Shown: positions 1 through 10,759 of the stretch, in pieces
How the letters are laid out: each line of letters begins with the position of its first letter
How positions within the stretch are numbered: position 1 is the first letter of the stretch
Assembly: GCF_000003195.3 (NCBI RefSeq)
Contig: NC_012873.2
Coordinates: 5,851,894-5,915,893, forward strand
Length of the DNA stretch: 64,000 nucleotides
Origin: Sorghum bicolor
Taxonomy: Eukaryota; Streptophyta; Magnoliopsida; Poales; Poaceae
Reading direction: 5' to 3'
The notes under the pieces: generated by a model
What the model was told of the DNA's origin: nothing
Seen by the model: only the letters and a program-made list of their open reading frames with translations
The model's database searches: none
Made by a program: the position numbers and the translations under genes

Positions 1-345
1 CATCGATCAATTGTGCACGTCCCTTCACACAATCATCAAACTTTACTATCGAGTAGTGTCATGCATGCGTCTCTGCAGAACAGAATTATACACGGCTCAT
101 TCGTGTCCGAAAAAGTATGTGTCTCATACATACATTTGAGCTTTTTTCCACACAAACTTAATTAGGTCACCGAGTGTAGTTTGCACACTATATATATTTG
201 CAAAAGAAAACAAAAAGGTGGTGTATCATGTATGACACACTTTTATACATCGAGAATTGTGTGTCTCATGCATTTTTGAAGTAATAGTTAAATGGCTAAT
301 AATATACAATTAATATTAGCTAACTAACTAACAGTTTGGTATTGT
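1..345 (+). repeat. Copy of GDSL intron-1 5' segment (chimeric repeat copy I)
   Basis: This stretch aligns by eye with the start of intron 1 of the GDSL gene at 15.5 kb and with 25.8-26.3 kb. Shared landmarks are the CTCTGCAGAACAGAATT block, GGCTCATTCG, CACTTGAGCTTTTT-like text, and GCAAAAGA followed by GGTGGTGTAT. It enters the window already inside the repeat, so its left edge is unknown. I see no coding content. Confidence 0.7.
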
Positions 346-935
346 TTGGATCCACCAACTGAAAGGTGGATGCATCGATGAGAGGGTCTTGACCACGACG
401 GTCGGGCCTAGTAGTTGATGCATGTCATGTTCCCACTTCGGCCACCACCACTAGAGACGTCGTGGTGGCACGAGCAGCAGACAACGAAGTGGCTCGCGTA
501 GTCGCCGTTCTAGAAGCCAATGAGGTCCACGTTGAGGAGGCCTCGAAAGAGATAATCGTAGACGGGGATGACGCTGAAGTTCTTGGGGGAGGGGAACAAC
601 AAGTGGAGTAAGAACCCGACGCCAGCACAGGGCACTTGCGATTGAGGAAGGTGGAGAGCACCCAGAGGTGGCAGTCATGGACGATGACAAGGTCACCGTC
701 ATCCAGTGAGAGCACGTCTTGATGACGCGATCAACGAACTACATGTTCACCGTGAGGAACATTCGATACATACCGGCGTCGAAGCGTAGGTCGCCGTCGT
801 GGGCCGGCGAGGGCAGTCACAAGTAGTGGACCAACAGCCACGGGTAGTGCTTGTAGAAGTCATTGTGGCAGGTGTCGTCAAGGTACACAGGGAGGCATGA
901 TAAATTCTCCATGAGGTAGTCGTCGAACTCCCCGT
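345..935 (-). pseudogene. Decayed class II trehalose-6-phosphate synthase fragment (copy I)
   Basis: On the minus strand, three frames together give TPS-like text. Near 817-935 is CLPVYLDDTCHNDFYKHYPW, like the class II region around HNDFYKGFCKHYLWP. Near 640-780 is YRMFLTVN followed by LDDGDLVIVHDCHLWVL, like the VHDYHL motif of the glucosyltransferase domain. Near 480-610 is FRGLLNVDLIGF and DYASHF, like LLNADLIGFHTFDYARHF. A tail near 345-430 resembles INYYGRTVVVK. Frame changes and stop codons rule out a functional protein. Class II TPS proteins act in trehalose-phosphate signalling; this piece covers only part of the synthase domain. It is a captured or duplicated gene fragment. Confidence 0.72.
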
Positions 936-1009
936 GTAAGTGTGTCGCTCTCCCTACTTGTAGCCATAGCCCATCCTCCACTGCAAGCTCGACATAGTGG
1001 CACAATGGC

Positions 1010-1170
1010 ACTACTTCACCAGTTTGTCTTTCTCGTTGCCGGGGTTGGCGTTGCTGCATTCGGCACAAATTATGTTATTTTCCTAGGAGGAGGTGGTGGA
1101 GGTTTCTCCCTCTTGGGGGACATCCTCTTCAGCAGTACATGTCTAAACCTTACCATACCACGCTCTTGGG
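1010..1170. repeat. 3' segment of the chimeric GDSL/TPS repeat (copy I)
   Basis: A block containing CACCAGTTTGTCTTTCTCGTT and TTTCTCCCTCTTGGGGGACA followed by TCCTCTTCAGC recurs at 17.50-17.66 kb and 20.01-20.18 kb. No coding assignment is possible. Confidence 0.65.
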
Positions 1171-1530
1171 GCAGGGGCAAATCTAAGTTATAAGCACTGG
1201 GTGCAAATGCACCCCCTAAACAATAGAAAAATAGTAAAATTAGTTAAGGTTTCACCATATATGCAACTTCCATGAGACAGGTTTATGCACCCACAAGGCA
1301 CATGCACCTCCTCTATTTTGTTCTATAGCTTCGCCACTATCGGGAGGGGGGGACATGTTGGCTTGTGTTTGGTTTCATGCCATAGAAGCTTGTCAAACTT
1401 TCATAGCTGTGTGTCTTATGTGTTGTTGACATATTTCTATAATTACCAAAGTTTACAAGAAAAATGTGGCAAACATTTTATTCGCCTATACTTTTGGTGG
1501 CAGCTACACTTAAAAGTCTCTATGATGCGC
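1171..1530. other. Unassigned spacer
   Basis: Non-coding sequence between the chimeric repeat and the SINE. One frame is open for 127 codons from 1285, but its composition and sequence resemble no protein I know, and it runs into the SINE. Confidence 0.4.
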
Positions 1531-1534
1531 GAAT

Positions 1535-1830
1535 TGATCATAGATCAGCTGGTTGGGTTCCTTGTGGTGGAATCTATCCACCCAGGTTCAAGTTCCCGAC
1601 TTGACACGAGTGCTCGCATCTTCCTGGATTTATTCCAGGATTTAACGGTGTTATGCTTTCAGTGGTAGACGACGTGCTCGTCGACAGCGAGATGCTTGTG
1701 GTGACTTCGTCAATCTCGAGATTTGTCAGTCTAACTCAGTTCTTCAGAGGTGCTCATAAGAATAGAGTGTGCGTGCGTGCATTCATAGAGGTAAGTGTGC
1801 GCTTATGTATGTAAGCGTTTACGTGCATAG
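1535..1830 (+). mobile_element. tRNA-derived SINE
   Basis: A tRNA-like head is visible: an A-box-like TAGATCAGCTGGTTGGG at about 1541 and a B-box-like GGTTCAAGTTCC at about 1588, spaced as in tRNA-derived RNA polymerase III promoters. The body and GT-rich tail (GTGTGCGCTTATGTATGTAAG) resemble grass SINEs I have seen. Exact ends and target duplications were not resolved. Confidence 0.6.
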
Positions 1831-2181
1831 TTGAGGGCACGAATTAGTGCACTGTTAATGCAAGGATGGCATCCAGTTCTTAACCTTTTCATTCCTGGTT
1901 TGACCAAGCTCCAGAGTTGCTTGGAGAATTGGGAAACATAGATTGTAATCCTGATGTGATTAAATAAAACTCTTGAGCTTTTTAAAAAAAATAGTGCACA
2001 GTTGAAAGCACATTTTACTTTCTCCACAACTCACTCGCATAGAAAATAAAGAAGTGTTTGGTACAATTACTTGAGCTTTTTGAGCATATAGACATTGATT
2101 GAGGCTTATACATTATTTGCAAAATTTAGAGAACTATTATTCGCTGACTACTAAAAGCAATAGACACTTTCGTCTACTTTA
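1831..2181. other. Unassigned AT-rich spacer
   Basis: I see no gene, RNA or clear repeat here. The last three bases (TTA, 2179-2181) are the left target duplication of the next element. Confidence 0.5.
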
Positions 2182-2756
2182 GATCCTGTTTAGATCACCA
2201 GCTAAACTTTAGCAGGCTAAATTTAGCTGCGGTGAGTCAAAATAGCCACAACTAAACCCAACTAAACTTTAGCTGAAAGCTAAAATATACATAGTCTCTT
2301 TAGTTGTTTCATCATATTTAATGACAACTAAAATTGGTAATGACCAAATTGCCCTCACATATTTTTCCCGCATCTGTGCATTTGGGACTGCTCAACCGTG
2401 TTCACTTTTGCCCATTCGCGTGCGGCACCGCTCCCAAGCGATTTTAGCATTCGGCAAACCTCGGCAACACAATAGCGACTTTTGTACTTGTGCGCGTTCA
2501 TCGGCACTCCATAGAGTCAAATAGTGGCCACATGAGGGGCGGCCGAAGTTCGGGTCGGCCAGAGGAGACTAAGGCCCATGATGCGGGCATGGGGGATGCA
2601 CCCGCTTTGCTCCTCGCAGGGGAGATGGAGGGAGGAAGAAAAGATAAGAGGGTCATAATAAAGACCCATTAGCTAGAGGATTCAAATAGTCCTAGCTAAA
2701 CTTGAGCTGACTACTTTTAACATCTAAAGTTTAGCTAGGTGGATCCAAAAAGAGCC
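2182..2756. mobile_element. Tourist-like MITE (TTA target duplication), about 575 bp
   Basis: Inverted ends match: GATCCTGTTTAGATCACC on the left against the reverse complement of GGTGGATCCAAAAAGAGCC on the right, each followed inward by AGCTAAACTTTAG-type sequence. TTA flanks both ends (2179-2181 and 2757-2759), the target duplication expected of PIF/Harbinger elements. The termini are related to the 178-bp element at 8.16 kb, but the interior is different and longer, with GC-rich filler. Confidence 0.7.
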
Positions 2757-3294
2757 TTAGAAAATTATCCATGTGTATTAGCGTGTGTACATGCCATATA
2801 TCGCTATACACATGATGTATGAGCCACATATAAATAATTTGACAATTGATGAACAAGTTAAAGAATGTAGCTTCCAATTTTTATGGAGCAGCTATACCCT
2901 AAAAGTAGCTTCCTATTTTTATTTTCTCAATTGATGAACAAGTTAAAGAATGTAATTTGACATACATTCATTTCACTCCAACCTACTCCCTCCCTCCCTC
3001 CCACTAAAAATGATATTTTGGATTGTGTCATCTTGTTTGACCATGTTATGACTTATTTTATCATTAGAGATATTTTAAAATTAATTTATTTATTTTTATA
3101 GTTTGCAAAAAAAATAAATAAAATGAATAGTCAAACATGGTATCCAAAGTCAAAAACACTTTTAATGGGACACGTGGAGTGTTTTTGACTCTCACACGAT
3201 GAGCTTGGATTTGAGCCTCGCGGCCATGGCGCCCTGCGCGGCAGCGTCTCGGGGCTCCACTTGAAGACGCCTCCTTCTGTCTTGTGGCCCCGAC
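2757..3294. other. Spacer with Stowaway-like remnant and GC-rich patch
   Basis: TACTCCCTCCCTCCCTCCCA at about 2985 resembles a Stowaway terminus, and GTCAAACATGG to TTTTAATGGGACACG near 3130-3175 looks like the opposite side of the same decayed element. 3195-3294 is GC-rich and is interrupted by the hAT-like element that follows. Confidence 0.4.
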
Positions 3295-3834
3295 CTTAGC
3301 AGCCGGGGTACGGGAACATGGGCACGTTCCCCGTTCCGGGAACTTCGTCCCGAAACGTGGAACGGGAACATCATGGAACATCGTTCCCAAATGCGGTGGA
3401 ACACGAATCATATATAGGAGCAATCATAGGAACGTCAGTCCCAAGCGACTATGGAACTTCGTGGTGTGTGTGCATACTGCGCCGTGCCCGTCCGTGAGCG
3501 GTCGGCGAAAAATCTAGATGGTGATTGACTCATTGGCCTAGACCTGCAATGAGCCTTAAGGTTGGAGTTGGACAGCCCTAAATGAAACAAAAATACAGTA
3601 GTAAATTATATCACGCTAGGAATCGAACTCATTTGGTTCAAAACAACACGTAAAACTACATGAGCCAACCACTACGTCCCAAACATGTTCCTTTAGAAAG
3701 TGGAACGCGTTCCGCAACTTAAAGGAACGAGACGAAGCTATATACCCCCTACGTTCCATAGTTTATGAGAATGTCGTACCGCGTACCACGTTCCCGTACC
3801 ACGTACCCTATGTTCCGGGAACTTGGCTGCTAAG
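3295..3834. mobile_element. hAT-like non-autonomous element with 8-bp target duplication
   Basis: The element starts CTTAGCAGCC and ends GGCTGCTAAG, a 10-bp terminal inverted repeat. Subterminal regions are rich in GGAAC/GTTCC and GTACC motifs in both orientations. The 8-bp direct repeat GCCCCGAC flanks it exactly (3287-3294 and 3835-3842), as for hAT transposons. There is no transposase frame, so it is non-autonomous. Confidence 0.82.
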
Positions 3835-4969
3835 GCCCCGACACAACCCAAAGCCCCTCTCAAATCTCAATCATTATCTTCTCAGGCGACGGCGTGAGTG
3901 AACGGCGGGGAGTGGCGTGAAGACTGAGGACGCTGGTGCGGGAGGCGAGTGCGGCTGCGGCGTCGAAGCAGGTACGAACCTGCCGTGTGAGGCGATGAGG
4001 GCAGCCCAACACCGTTTGAATTGGCCTCTTTGATGGCCTAGCCCAACAACCGCTCGGATGCCTCCAGGTCACGGCCGAGCTCGATAATCTGTTGTCAAAG
4101 CTGATGTACAACATGCACGACGGCGCTTGTGCGGATGGCGAGCACGACCATCTCCTCAGCCTGCAGCGGCAGGCGTCACATCGCTTGACAAAGAGGAAGA
4201 AGAAGCTAACATGTGGGGCCCTTGCGTCAGTGAGAGGGAGACAAGAGTATTTGAGTCCATACGAGAATACACTCAACCCGTCCACATGCGTATTCTATGG
4301 TATTCTTGTGGCAAAGAATTGTAATGGCACGCTTCAAAATAGGTGAATAGTAATGGTATTTTTTCATACTTTAAAAATTGCAATGGTATGAATCAAAAAA
4401 CCATAATTTCTTTGATTTCATATCCGCTGCTTTTTTCCCCCTTGTTCCTAGCCAGCCTATCACCACGACGGCCACGATTGTGTGATTTGAGAATTCACTC
4501 CTAGACGGATATGAAATCTAAGAAATTATGGTTTTTTTTTCCTAGCCAGCCTATCACCCCTTGGTCCATTAGATTAGGTGGGCCTCCCTGTGCATATGGC
4601 TTCGTGATAAAACTTGATTTCCTTGTCTAAGCATCTCCATTGTGTGATTTGAGAATTCACTCCTAGACGGAAAGTAACTGTTCAGTCTAATAGCCATGCA
4701 TCAATTTATTAATTGCCTAACTGTTTAAAAAGCAAATTCTTTGCAAAGATCAAATTTATAGAACAAATTAATTTGCTTATATGATGTAAAACCGTGGAAA
4801 AATAACCTGGAGGTCTGTAGCAATAGCAATATGTAATAAACAAATTCCATCAGTGTAGTGTACCACATTATATCAGACACCACCTCCTCAGAACTAAATT
4901 TCTAGCCCATCCACTTGGATGGACATGGATTGGGTTAAAGCCCAGCCAAATAACTGTTTCTCTCCCAGA
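3835..4969. other. Spacer with locally rearranged repeat at 4.39-4.67 kb
   Basis: No supported gene. About 3850-4200 is GC-rich with short open frames that match nothing known to me. From 4399 to 4672 a motif is shuffled: CCTAGCCAGCCTATCACC occurs at about 4447 and 4541; GTGTGATTTGAGAATTCACT occurs at about 4480 and 4643; and an inverted pair (CCATAATTTCTTTGATTTCA / TGAAATCTAAGAAATTATGG) lies at about 4401 and 4513. Confidence 0.5.
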
Positions 4970-5153
4970 TTCTCCGTCACATCAAATGTTACGGCACATG
5001 CATAAAGTATTAAATATAGATAAAAAATAACTAATTACATAGTTTATCTGTAATTTATGAGACGAATCTTTTGAGCCTAACAATATTCGTCAAATACAAA
5101 CAAAAGTGCTACAGTATTCATTTTGCAAAAAAAAGTTAGAACTAAACAAGGCC
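4970..5153. mobile_element. GGCCTTGTTTAGTT-family MITE, left end missing
   Basis: Family core motifs are present (GATTCTCCGTCACATC, GGCACATGCA, GACGAATCTTTTGAGCC, AAAGTGCTACAG), and it ends with the terminus AACTAAACAAGGCC. The left terminal repeat is not recognisable. Confidence 0.75.
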
Positions 5154-5557
5154 TATATCAGGATCATAGTCGAAAGTTCAAATCAAATTACAGAATTGGT
5201 GAACGAGCTCGGACGAACTCAGCGCTTTGGCCAAAGCTGAAAGCGTTTCTATTTCGTTGGTAGGTTGGCAAGTGTAAAACCAAAGAGACAAAGTGAAAAG
5301 GACGATCGAGGCAAAGTAAAGGGAAATCTGGACTAGAACTCACTGAATGTCAATCTATGGTACACCAACTGTCAACTGGAAATAATCTACAGCATAGCAG
5401 TAAAAGCAGTAGTCATATAACCATATATACAGCTACAGAGTACAACGATCAGCCAATTACTCGACGAATTCTTGCTCTCGGTCTGCCATTCCTACACGCA
5501 AAAGAATTATCACGGTTATTAGCAACATTATTGTATTAACTAAAACTATGTACAGTA

Positions 5558-5798
5558 GGCCTTGTTTATATCCAAAAAGTTTTTGGATTTTGACACTAGC
5601 ATTTTCGTTTTTATTTAACAAACATTGTCCAATTATGGAGTAATTAAGCTTAAAAGATTCGTCTTGCGATTTACAGTCAAACTGTGCAATTAGTTTTTGT
5701 TTTAATCTATATTTAATGCTCCATGCATGTGCCGCAAGATTTGATGTGACGGAAAATTTTGAAAAGTTTTTGGTTTTTGAGGTAAACTAAACAAGGCC
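5558..5798. mobile_element. GGCCTTGTTTAGTT-family MITE, full length
   Basis: It begins GGCCTTGTTTATATCC and ends GTAAACTAAACAAGGCC, with the diagnostic AAAAGATTCGTCTTGCGA and CCATGCATGTGCCGCAAGAT core in the orientation opposite to the copy at 4970. It is 241 bp long. Confidence 0.85.
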
Positions 5799-6930
5799 TA
5801 AGTGTCCTTTTTATCTTGAGAAAGTATGTATGCTTCTTTCTTCCACCAAACATCCAATTCGCGCATCCTCTGGTTTATCTTCATACACGTCGAACCTGAA
5901 ACGGCTGAAAAGGGGAAACTGATATTTCTTGCAGCTTACATGACAAAAAAGCAGTAACCGGAAAAGGTCAATGACATTAGCATTTATAAACTTGGAAGAC
6001 CAAACTCCTATGTTGAGTACCAATAGGGTGCAGTCCGCTTAAAACATAAAGTATTCTTGCAGAGATAAAAACCAGTTTTCAAATTTGTACTCCTTCAGTG
6101 GTGCGCCATTCCTAATCTAGCGCAGACATCGGTTTTTCTACTCTGTTTGTGCTGAATGGGCAAGGTTTTCTGCATTTCACTCAATGGGTGCAAGGGTAAA
6201 GGAAGGTAACCAAGGCAAGTAGAATATGTTAATTAAGGACACTTATTCCTCACATATGGATGTGTTTCTGCCACATATATGTAAAGAACTTCCAATGAAC
6301 AATACTTACCCAACAAGTGACACTAACCGCCAAACAAGTTTCTAATTAACTTGCATAGTCCCTCATACACAGAACATGATATACCAAATATGCAAATTTT
6401 CTACCTGCTAAATATGCACCTGTTTATCTACATCAGTATTATCTTTCATGCCTGTCTATTCATCACATTTTACCTGCGTGCTAGTTACCTAAGAATACCC
6501 TCCCTCTCTACTTTGTGCAAGTGATAAGAGATAATATGAAAGATTTTCTTATTTTTCTTGATTTCCTCAAGATTTTGAACCTCGCTGTAGATAAACTTTG
6601 ATAACTCGATCTCGATATATAGTAAAGAAAATCTCTACATATCTTTGTATATACATATGCTCCCTCTCACTTCTGAATGTGTGACGTGTCATGGGCTCAC
6701 CTCGTCCTAGTAACTTTTGGTGGGCTCCAGGTGTCAGTTTCTTGAGGACAACACATGAGGCTCCTGGTGTGGAGGCCTCCACCGATGTGGGAAGTCATCC
6801 ATAAGGCTTCAGAGCCCAGGAGCTTCCCCTCTGTGGCTCCGGCTAGTTTTCAATCTGGACCAGTTACAGTGTCACATGGTTCAGAGGCCATACTGGGACA
6901 AAGGTGGGTGATGTGATCCATTTCCCCAAT
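5799..6930. other. AT-rich spacer upstream of the small 7.6-kb gene
   Basis: I see no gene. Around 6380-6470 there is a partial, degraded copy of the unit that forms the tandem array at 6.94-7.39 kb (shared CTACCTGCTAAATATGCACC and CAGTATTATCTTTCAT). Confidence 0.45.
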
Positions 6931-6936
6931 GGTATC

Positions 6937-7390
6937 CAAACTTCAACAGTTCAATTTTTGCACAAGCTGAATCCTAGTAAATATACGCAATTGTGTATTT
7001 ACTATCTGCCAAATGTGCACCTTTGTTTCTACGCCAGTATTATCTTTCATTTTTACCTATTCGTTCAGATTGGGTATATCCAACTTTCAGTGGTTCAGTT
7101 TTGCACATATCAAATCTCACCAAATATACGTATTATCTTCCAGTTTTACCTATTCGTTCAGACTGGGCGTATCCAACTTTCAGTGGTTCAGGTTTGCACA
7201 TATCGAATCCCACCAAATATACACATATGTGCAATTATTACCTGCTAAAAAGCACCTTTCTATGCCATTATTATATTTCATTTCTACCTATTCGTCCAGA
7301 ATGGGCCTACCCAAACTTTCAGCGGTTCAGTTTTGCACATATCGAATCCCACCAAATATACGCATATTCGCAATTATTACCTGCTAATAA
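6937..7390. repeat. Imperfect tandem repeat array upstream of small gene
   Basis: A unit containing CCTATTCGTTCAGA, a CCAACTTTCAGTGGTTCAG core, TTTTGCACATATCGAATCCC and ACCAAATATACGCATAT recurs about four times between 6937 and 7390. Units range from about 100 to 165 bp because the segment ending TTACCTGCTAA is present in some copies only. Open frames across it simply follow the repeat period and are not genes. Confidence 0.8.
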
Positions 7391-7520
7391 AAATCACATT
7401 TTGTAAGCACCAACCAATCCACTGATGCTGGCTGGATACATCCAATCTTTAGATAGCTCAACTTTGAATGAATTAAATGTACAGCCTTATAAAATTCAAT
7501 ACCACCTAACACACAAAACT

Positions 7521-7529
7521 CTATATAAA
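7521..7529 (+). promoter_or_regulatory. TATA box of the 7622 gene
   Basis: CTATATAAA lies about 95 bp upstream of the ATG at 7622, a normal plant spacing that allows a 5' leader of roughly 65 bases. Confidence 0.6.
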
Positions 7530-7621
7530 GGCATCCACATAATCCTGCTACAGCAGTCTTCGCACATCATTTTCACACATACACAGAAGACACTAGAATA
7601 CATTGAGTACTGGAGTAGTCA

Positions 7622-8012
7622 ATGGTGAAGGGTTCATCGAGAATGGATAAACAGAACACTGGTATGATCTTATCATCGACCAGTAAGCATTATTACTTTA
7701 ACCACTATTCTATTTCTATCAAGTATCAACTCTGATAATGAATCTATCTTTGCAGGTGATGCTAGCAATAGCAAAGGCACTGTTATGATGGCTGTACTGC
7801 AACATTTCATGAAAAAGGAAGCAAAGCTGAAGAAACAGATAGAGGCTTCAAAACTCCGAGGTGAGGAGCTGAAGGCCCGGGAGAAGAATTTTGATCCAAA
7901 ACTGGTGCGCATGATGAATGGCGACTTTGAGGGAATAGGATTGGAGGAGTTGAAAAATTACCATGACAAGTTAGTTGAAATACAGTCCATGATTCGTGAC
8001 CAACTCAACTAA
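7622..8012 (+). CDS. Small two-exon hypothetical protein with charged coiled-coil / K-box-like helices
   Basis: Exons 7622-7661 and 7756-8012 join in frame through a GT-AG intron (donor GGTATGA, acceptor TTTGCAG), giving 98 residues starting MVKGSSRMDKQNTGDASNSK. Residues about 25-60 are a lysine/glutamate-rich helix (HFMKKEAKLKKQIEASKLRG). A second amphipathic helix near the C-terminus (GIGLEELKNYHDKLVEIQSM) looks like the second half of a MADS-box K domain, where a LxxLExxL-type helix mediates dimerisation. No MADS DNA-binding domain is present. This could be a truncated MADS-derived dimerisation peptide or simply a lineage-specific coiled-coil protein; the family is not certain. Support for a real gene comes from the TATA box at 7521, the clean intron and the in-frame junction. 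An alternative start at 7785 would omit exon 1 and is less likely. A tandem repeat array sits directly upstream. Confidence 0.6.
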
Positions 8013-8161
8013 TGTTCTGCTTAGAGCCTGAGCCAACCATGCTCCTAGGGTGATGCCAACAGAGTTGGGGCATTTGGAAATGGAGTGTCTGCTCTCCAAA
8101 TAATGGTGCAAATCAAATCAATAATAATTATGATCATCCCTGAGAGGATCAATTACATTTA

Positions 8162-8339
8162 GGCCCTGTTTGGATCCCCTTGCTAAATTTTAGCTAGCTA
8201 AACTTTAGTCACTTTAGTAGCTAAAGTTCCAAACACATTGACTAAAAGAAGCTAAAATAGTTTAGTTCCATTAGTCACTCAAGAGTAGCTAAAATAATTT
8301 TAGCTAGCTAAAATTTAGCAAGGGGAACCAAACAGGGCC
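8162..8339. mobile_element. Tourist-like MITE (178 bp, TTA target duplication)
   Basis: The nearly perfect palindromic termini GGCCCTGTTTGGATCCCCTT and the complement of AAGGGGAACCAAACAGGGCC are followed inward by GCTAAATTTTAGCTAGCTAAA. TTA flanks both sides (8159-8161, 8340-8342). It lies 150 bp after the small gene's stop, probably in its 3' flank. Confidence 0.88.
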
Positions 8340-8547
8340 TTAATGATGATCATATCTCCCAAACTACCTTATTTGCAGTTCTGTTTTTTTTATGATGAAT
8401 TTGTATTTGGTACTCTTGCCAATATGACATTATGTTGATCTAGTCATTGTTTGATGTTTGTTGATGACTTATATATTATTAAAAGGAGATGAAGTGTGCA
8501 ATAGATGTAGTTATATTCATAGTGCCATAGAGCTAGTAGTCCAATAA

Positions 8548-9097
8548 AAAAAATTCCTCCTGCTCAGCCTGGAGCGCGCAGGCTAGAACAGCCTCGCACA
8601 CCTGTTGCTCCTAGAGGAGGCGCTCCTTCTTGGCATGGGCCGCAAAGTCTGTCGAGCTGGAATCGACCACCTTCTTGTCCTTGACGGCAGCAGCAGACGC
8701 AGCTGGTGGCGATCCAGGAGGAATCTCAGGCATTGGAAAGGGAAAGGGGGTGGGGGCCAACACGCGAGGTACGTGCGTGGGGGAAAGCGACAACCCGAGG
8801 CGGATCACGCAGGGAGCAGCGCCGGCGGCAACGACGCGGTTGGAGCAGCGGAAGGAGGTCAAGAGAGAAACTAGCTATTTGATACCATGAAAGCAGCAAT
8901 GATTACTGGATTTATTAGATTGGAACCATGTACATGTATATGTATAGGGAGGAATCGATCGGATTATGGAAACAGCACAAGATACGATTACCTCCCTAAT
9001 CCTAATCCAATCACAGCTAAGGCTGGCCGGCTAGATATGGACACACGGCACAGGCCCAGCCCAATAATATGCACGCCTATAATACATATGTCTAACA
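8548..9097 (-). mobile_element. Truncated Copia-type retrotransposon: 5' LTR, primer site, start of gag
   Basis: On the minus strand, an LTR of about 210 bp runs from TGTTAGACATATG (9097) to GCTGCTTTCA (8888). It is followed at once by TGGTATCAAATAGC, a primer-binding site of the initiator-methionine tRNA type used by plant Copia elements. A leader then precedes an ATG at about 8739 opening MPEIPPGSPPAASAAAVKDK, which is gag-like in position but stops after about 40 codons. The element is lost after about 8548 and no second LTR is visible. Confidence 0.72.
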
Positions 9098-9770
9098 CTT
9101 AACGCAAAATGCTGCTTCAGTTGTGATTTGAAAAATAAAAATGGCAGCACAAAGAGGTACAAGGAGACAGTAATAGATATGCTTCAAAATGAACAAAGAG
9201 GTAGCTACCTCGTTCAGGAGTTCATCATCATCATCATTCTATTTTCCAGTCCAGTTATTGGCTCTCCATGTGTTGCAGCATGGTAATTTACTATATTCCC
9301 CACTGAAAGTATGGATAGTGATAAGGAACCATATGTTGGAAAGTTAAAGCTGAAAGCGAAGTAGTTGTCTATGTACTTACCACAACACTCGGTTGGTGAT
9401 TGGTCCAAGTGACATAAATTGTGGATGGATCCATGGACTAGAACAAAGCTAGACAATAGGAGTCTAGGAGCAATTGTCCACCTCATCATCAGCACCTGTT
9501 GGGTCGATTCCAATTCTGGTTCCTCATTGACACGAGGTTCTGGGGCCTCAACTGCACAAAGCTGAGGCTATATAGGCACGAAATCATGAGCAAGTGTCTC
9601 CCTCAACTCCTATATGGTTTACCCCTCCTCTACGCGAGGAATGTGGTCACCTCTGTCTTCTAACACCAGTGACTTAATTTAGATCAAAATTAGGCCAAGG
9701 CCTATTCTCCATTTTCTGAGCCTCAGTAGTGTGCTGCACTACTTGAGCACATGTATGGAGATTGGGCCGA
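9098..9770. other. Spacer without recognised gene
   Basis: A 99-codon minus-strand frame at 9214-9513 has no recognisable domain. It could be downstream sequence of the 9771-10151 reading frame, but I cannot connect them. Confidence 0.35.
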
Positions 9771-10151
9771 CTAGCTCTGACGCTTGTTGAGCTTCCCTTC
9801 TTTGTAAATGCTGCTACAGAACTCCCTGATCATGTGGTTGGAGTAGGCATAGCAGCCATATCCCTGAGCCCAGGCCTCAAGTGACTTCAACAAGAAATGA
9901 TATGTATCTCTCAATAGAATCAGTTTCCTCTGCGATTTTGCCAACCATTCTCTTCTGACCCCAACCGACGGGTCCTTCCCCTCTTCGGCAAAGGTATGTT
10001 CCCCAAGACACTCATTGTAAATGGGAAATGAGTAACACATAACCTTAAGGGTGTCAGCTAACTTCATATGTCCATCACACTCCTTGACCTGACACCAATA
10101 GGACTCAAGGGATGAGTTCTCTCCATCTTCGAAATAAAACATTTTGTTCAC
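9771..10151 (-). CDS. Hypothetical protein exon or gene fragment
   Basis: This open frame of about 125 residues (MFYFEDGENSSLESYWCQVK near its start, YKEGKLNKRQS at its end) has ordinary protein-like composition, including six Cys and six Trp/Tyr-rich stretches. I do not recognise the family. The frame begins just after CCAATTAG, which could be a splice acceptor, so it may be a last exon whose upstream exons lie above 10.2 kb. The first ATG is at 10142. Low-complexity or transposon signatures are absent, but so is any promoter. It could be a relic of an unannotated gene or mobile element. Confidence 0.35.
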   Translation of the reverse strand: MNKMFYFEDGENSSLESYWCQVKECDGHMKLADTLKVMCYSFPIYNECLGEHTFAEEGKDPSVGVRREWLAKSQRKLILLRDTYHFLLKSLEAWAQGYGCYAYSNHMIREFCSSIYKEGKLNKRQS

Positions 10152-10759
10152 CTAATTGGTGACCTTCATTAAAGAACAAGTCTGCAAACAAAAAAGATGC
10201 ACTTGGAAGATACATTGAAAATCATACGATGGAATATGAATCTTCAATGTATTTTGGATTTCAAGACGTTGATGTGGCGGCATACCCAATCATTTTACAT
10301 GTCATAGATTTCAAGATTAATGACAGATAAATGGCTCATTTATGTTTTACCTGCTCTCTAAACTAGACTAAATAGTCATACAGTATTTACAGCAGATAAA
10401 ACCTGATAAGCTTTAAATGCAATGGATGTCGAACCAGCATGAACAATTAAACTAAAACAGCATTCATTGCAAACACATGAAGGTCATCATTGAAAAATGA
10501 GTTTACAATATACCAAAAGGCATGTTCTAAGGATGAACCGAGTCCACGCAATACAGAAGAGCAAATTCTTATCGGTAAAATACATTGCCTTAAAATCCCA
10601 CGATTTTAAGCTCAAGGATGCTACTCCTATCCTACTCAGGCCAAGATCAATGCTACTGAGCATCAGCAGGCAGCTAAACTAAGAACTCTGTCACAGAACA
10701 TGGAATACAAACAAACCACAAGTTACAGTCCCAGAGTTGAGCAAAAGCTTCCTGCAATT
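10152..10759. other. AT-rich spacer
   Basis: No feature beyond short frames without family resemblance. Confidence 0.45.
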
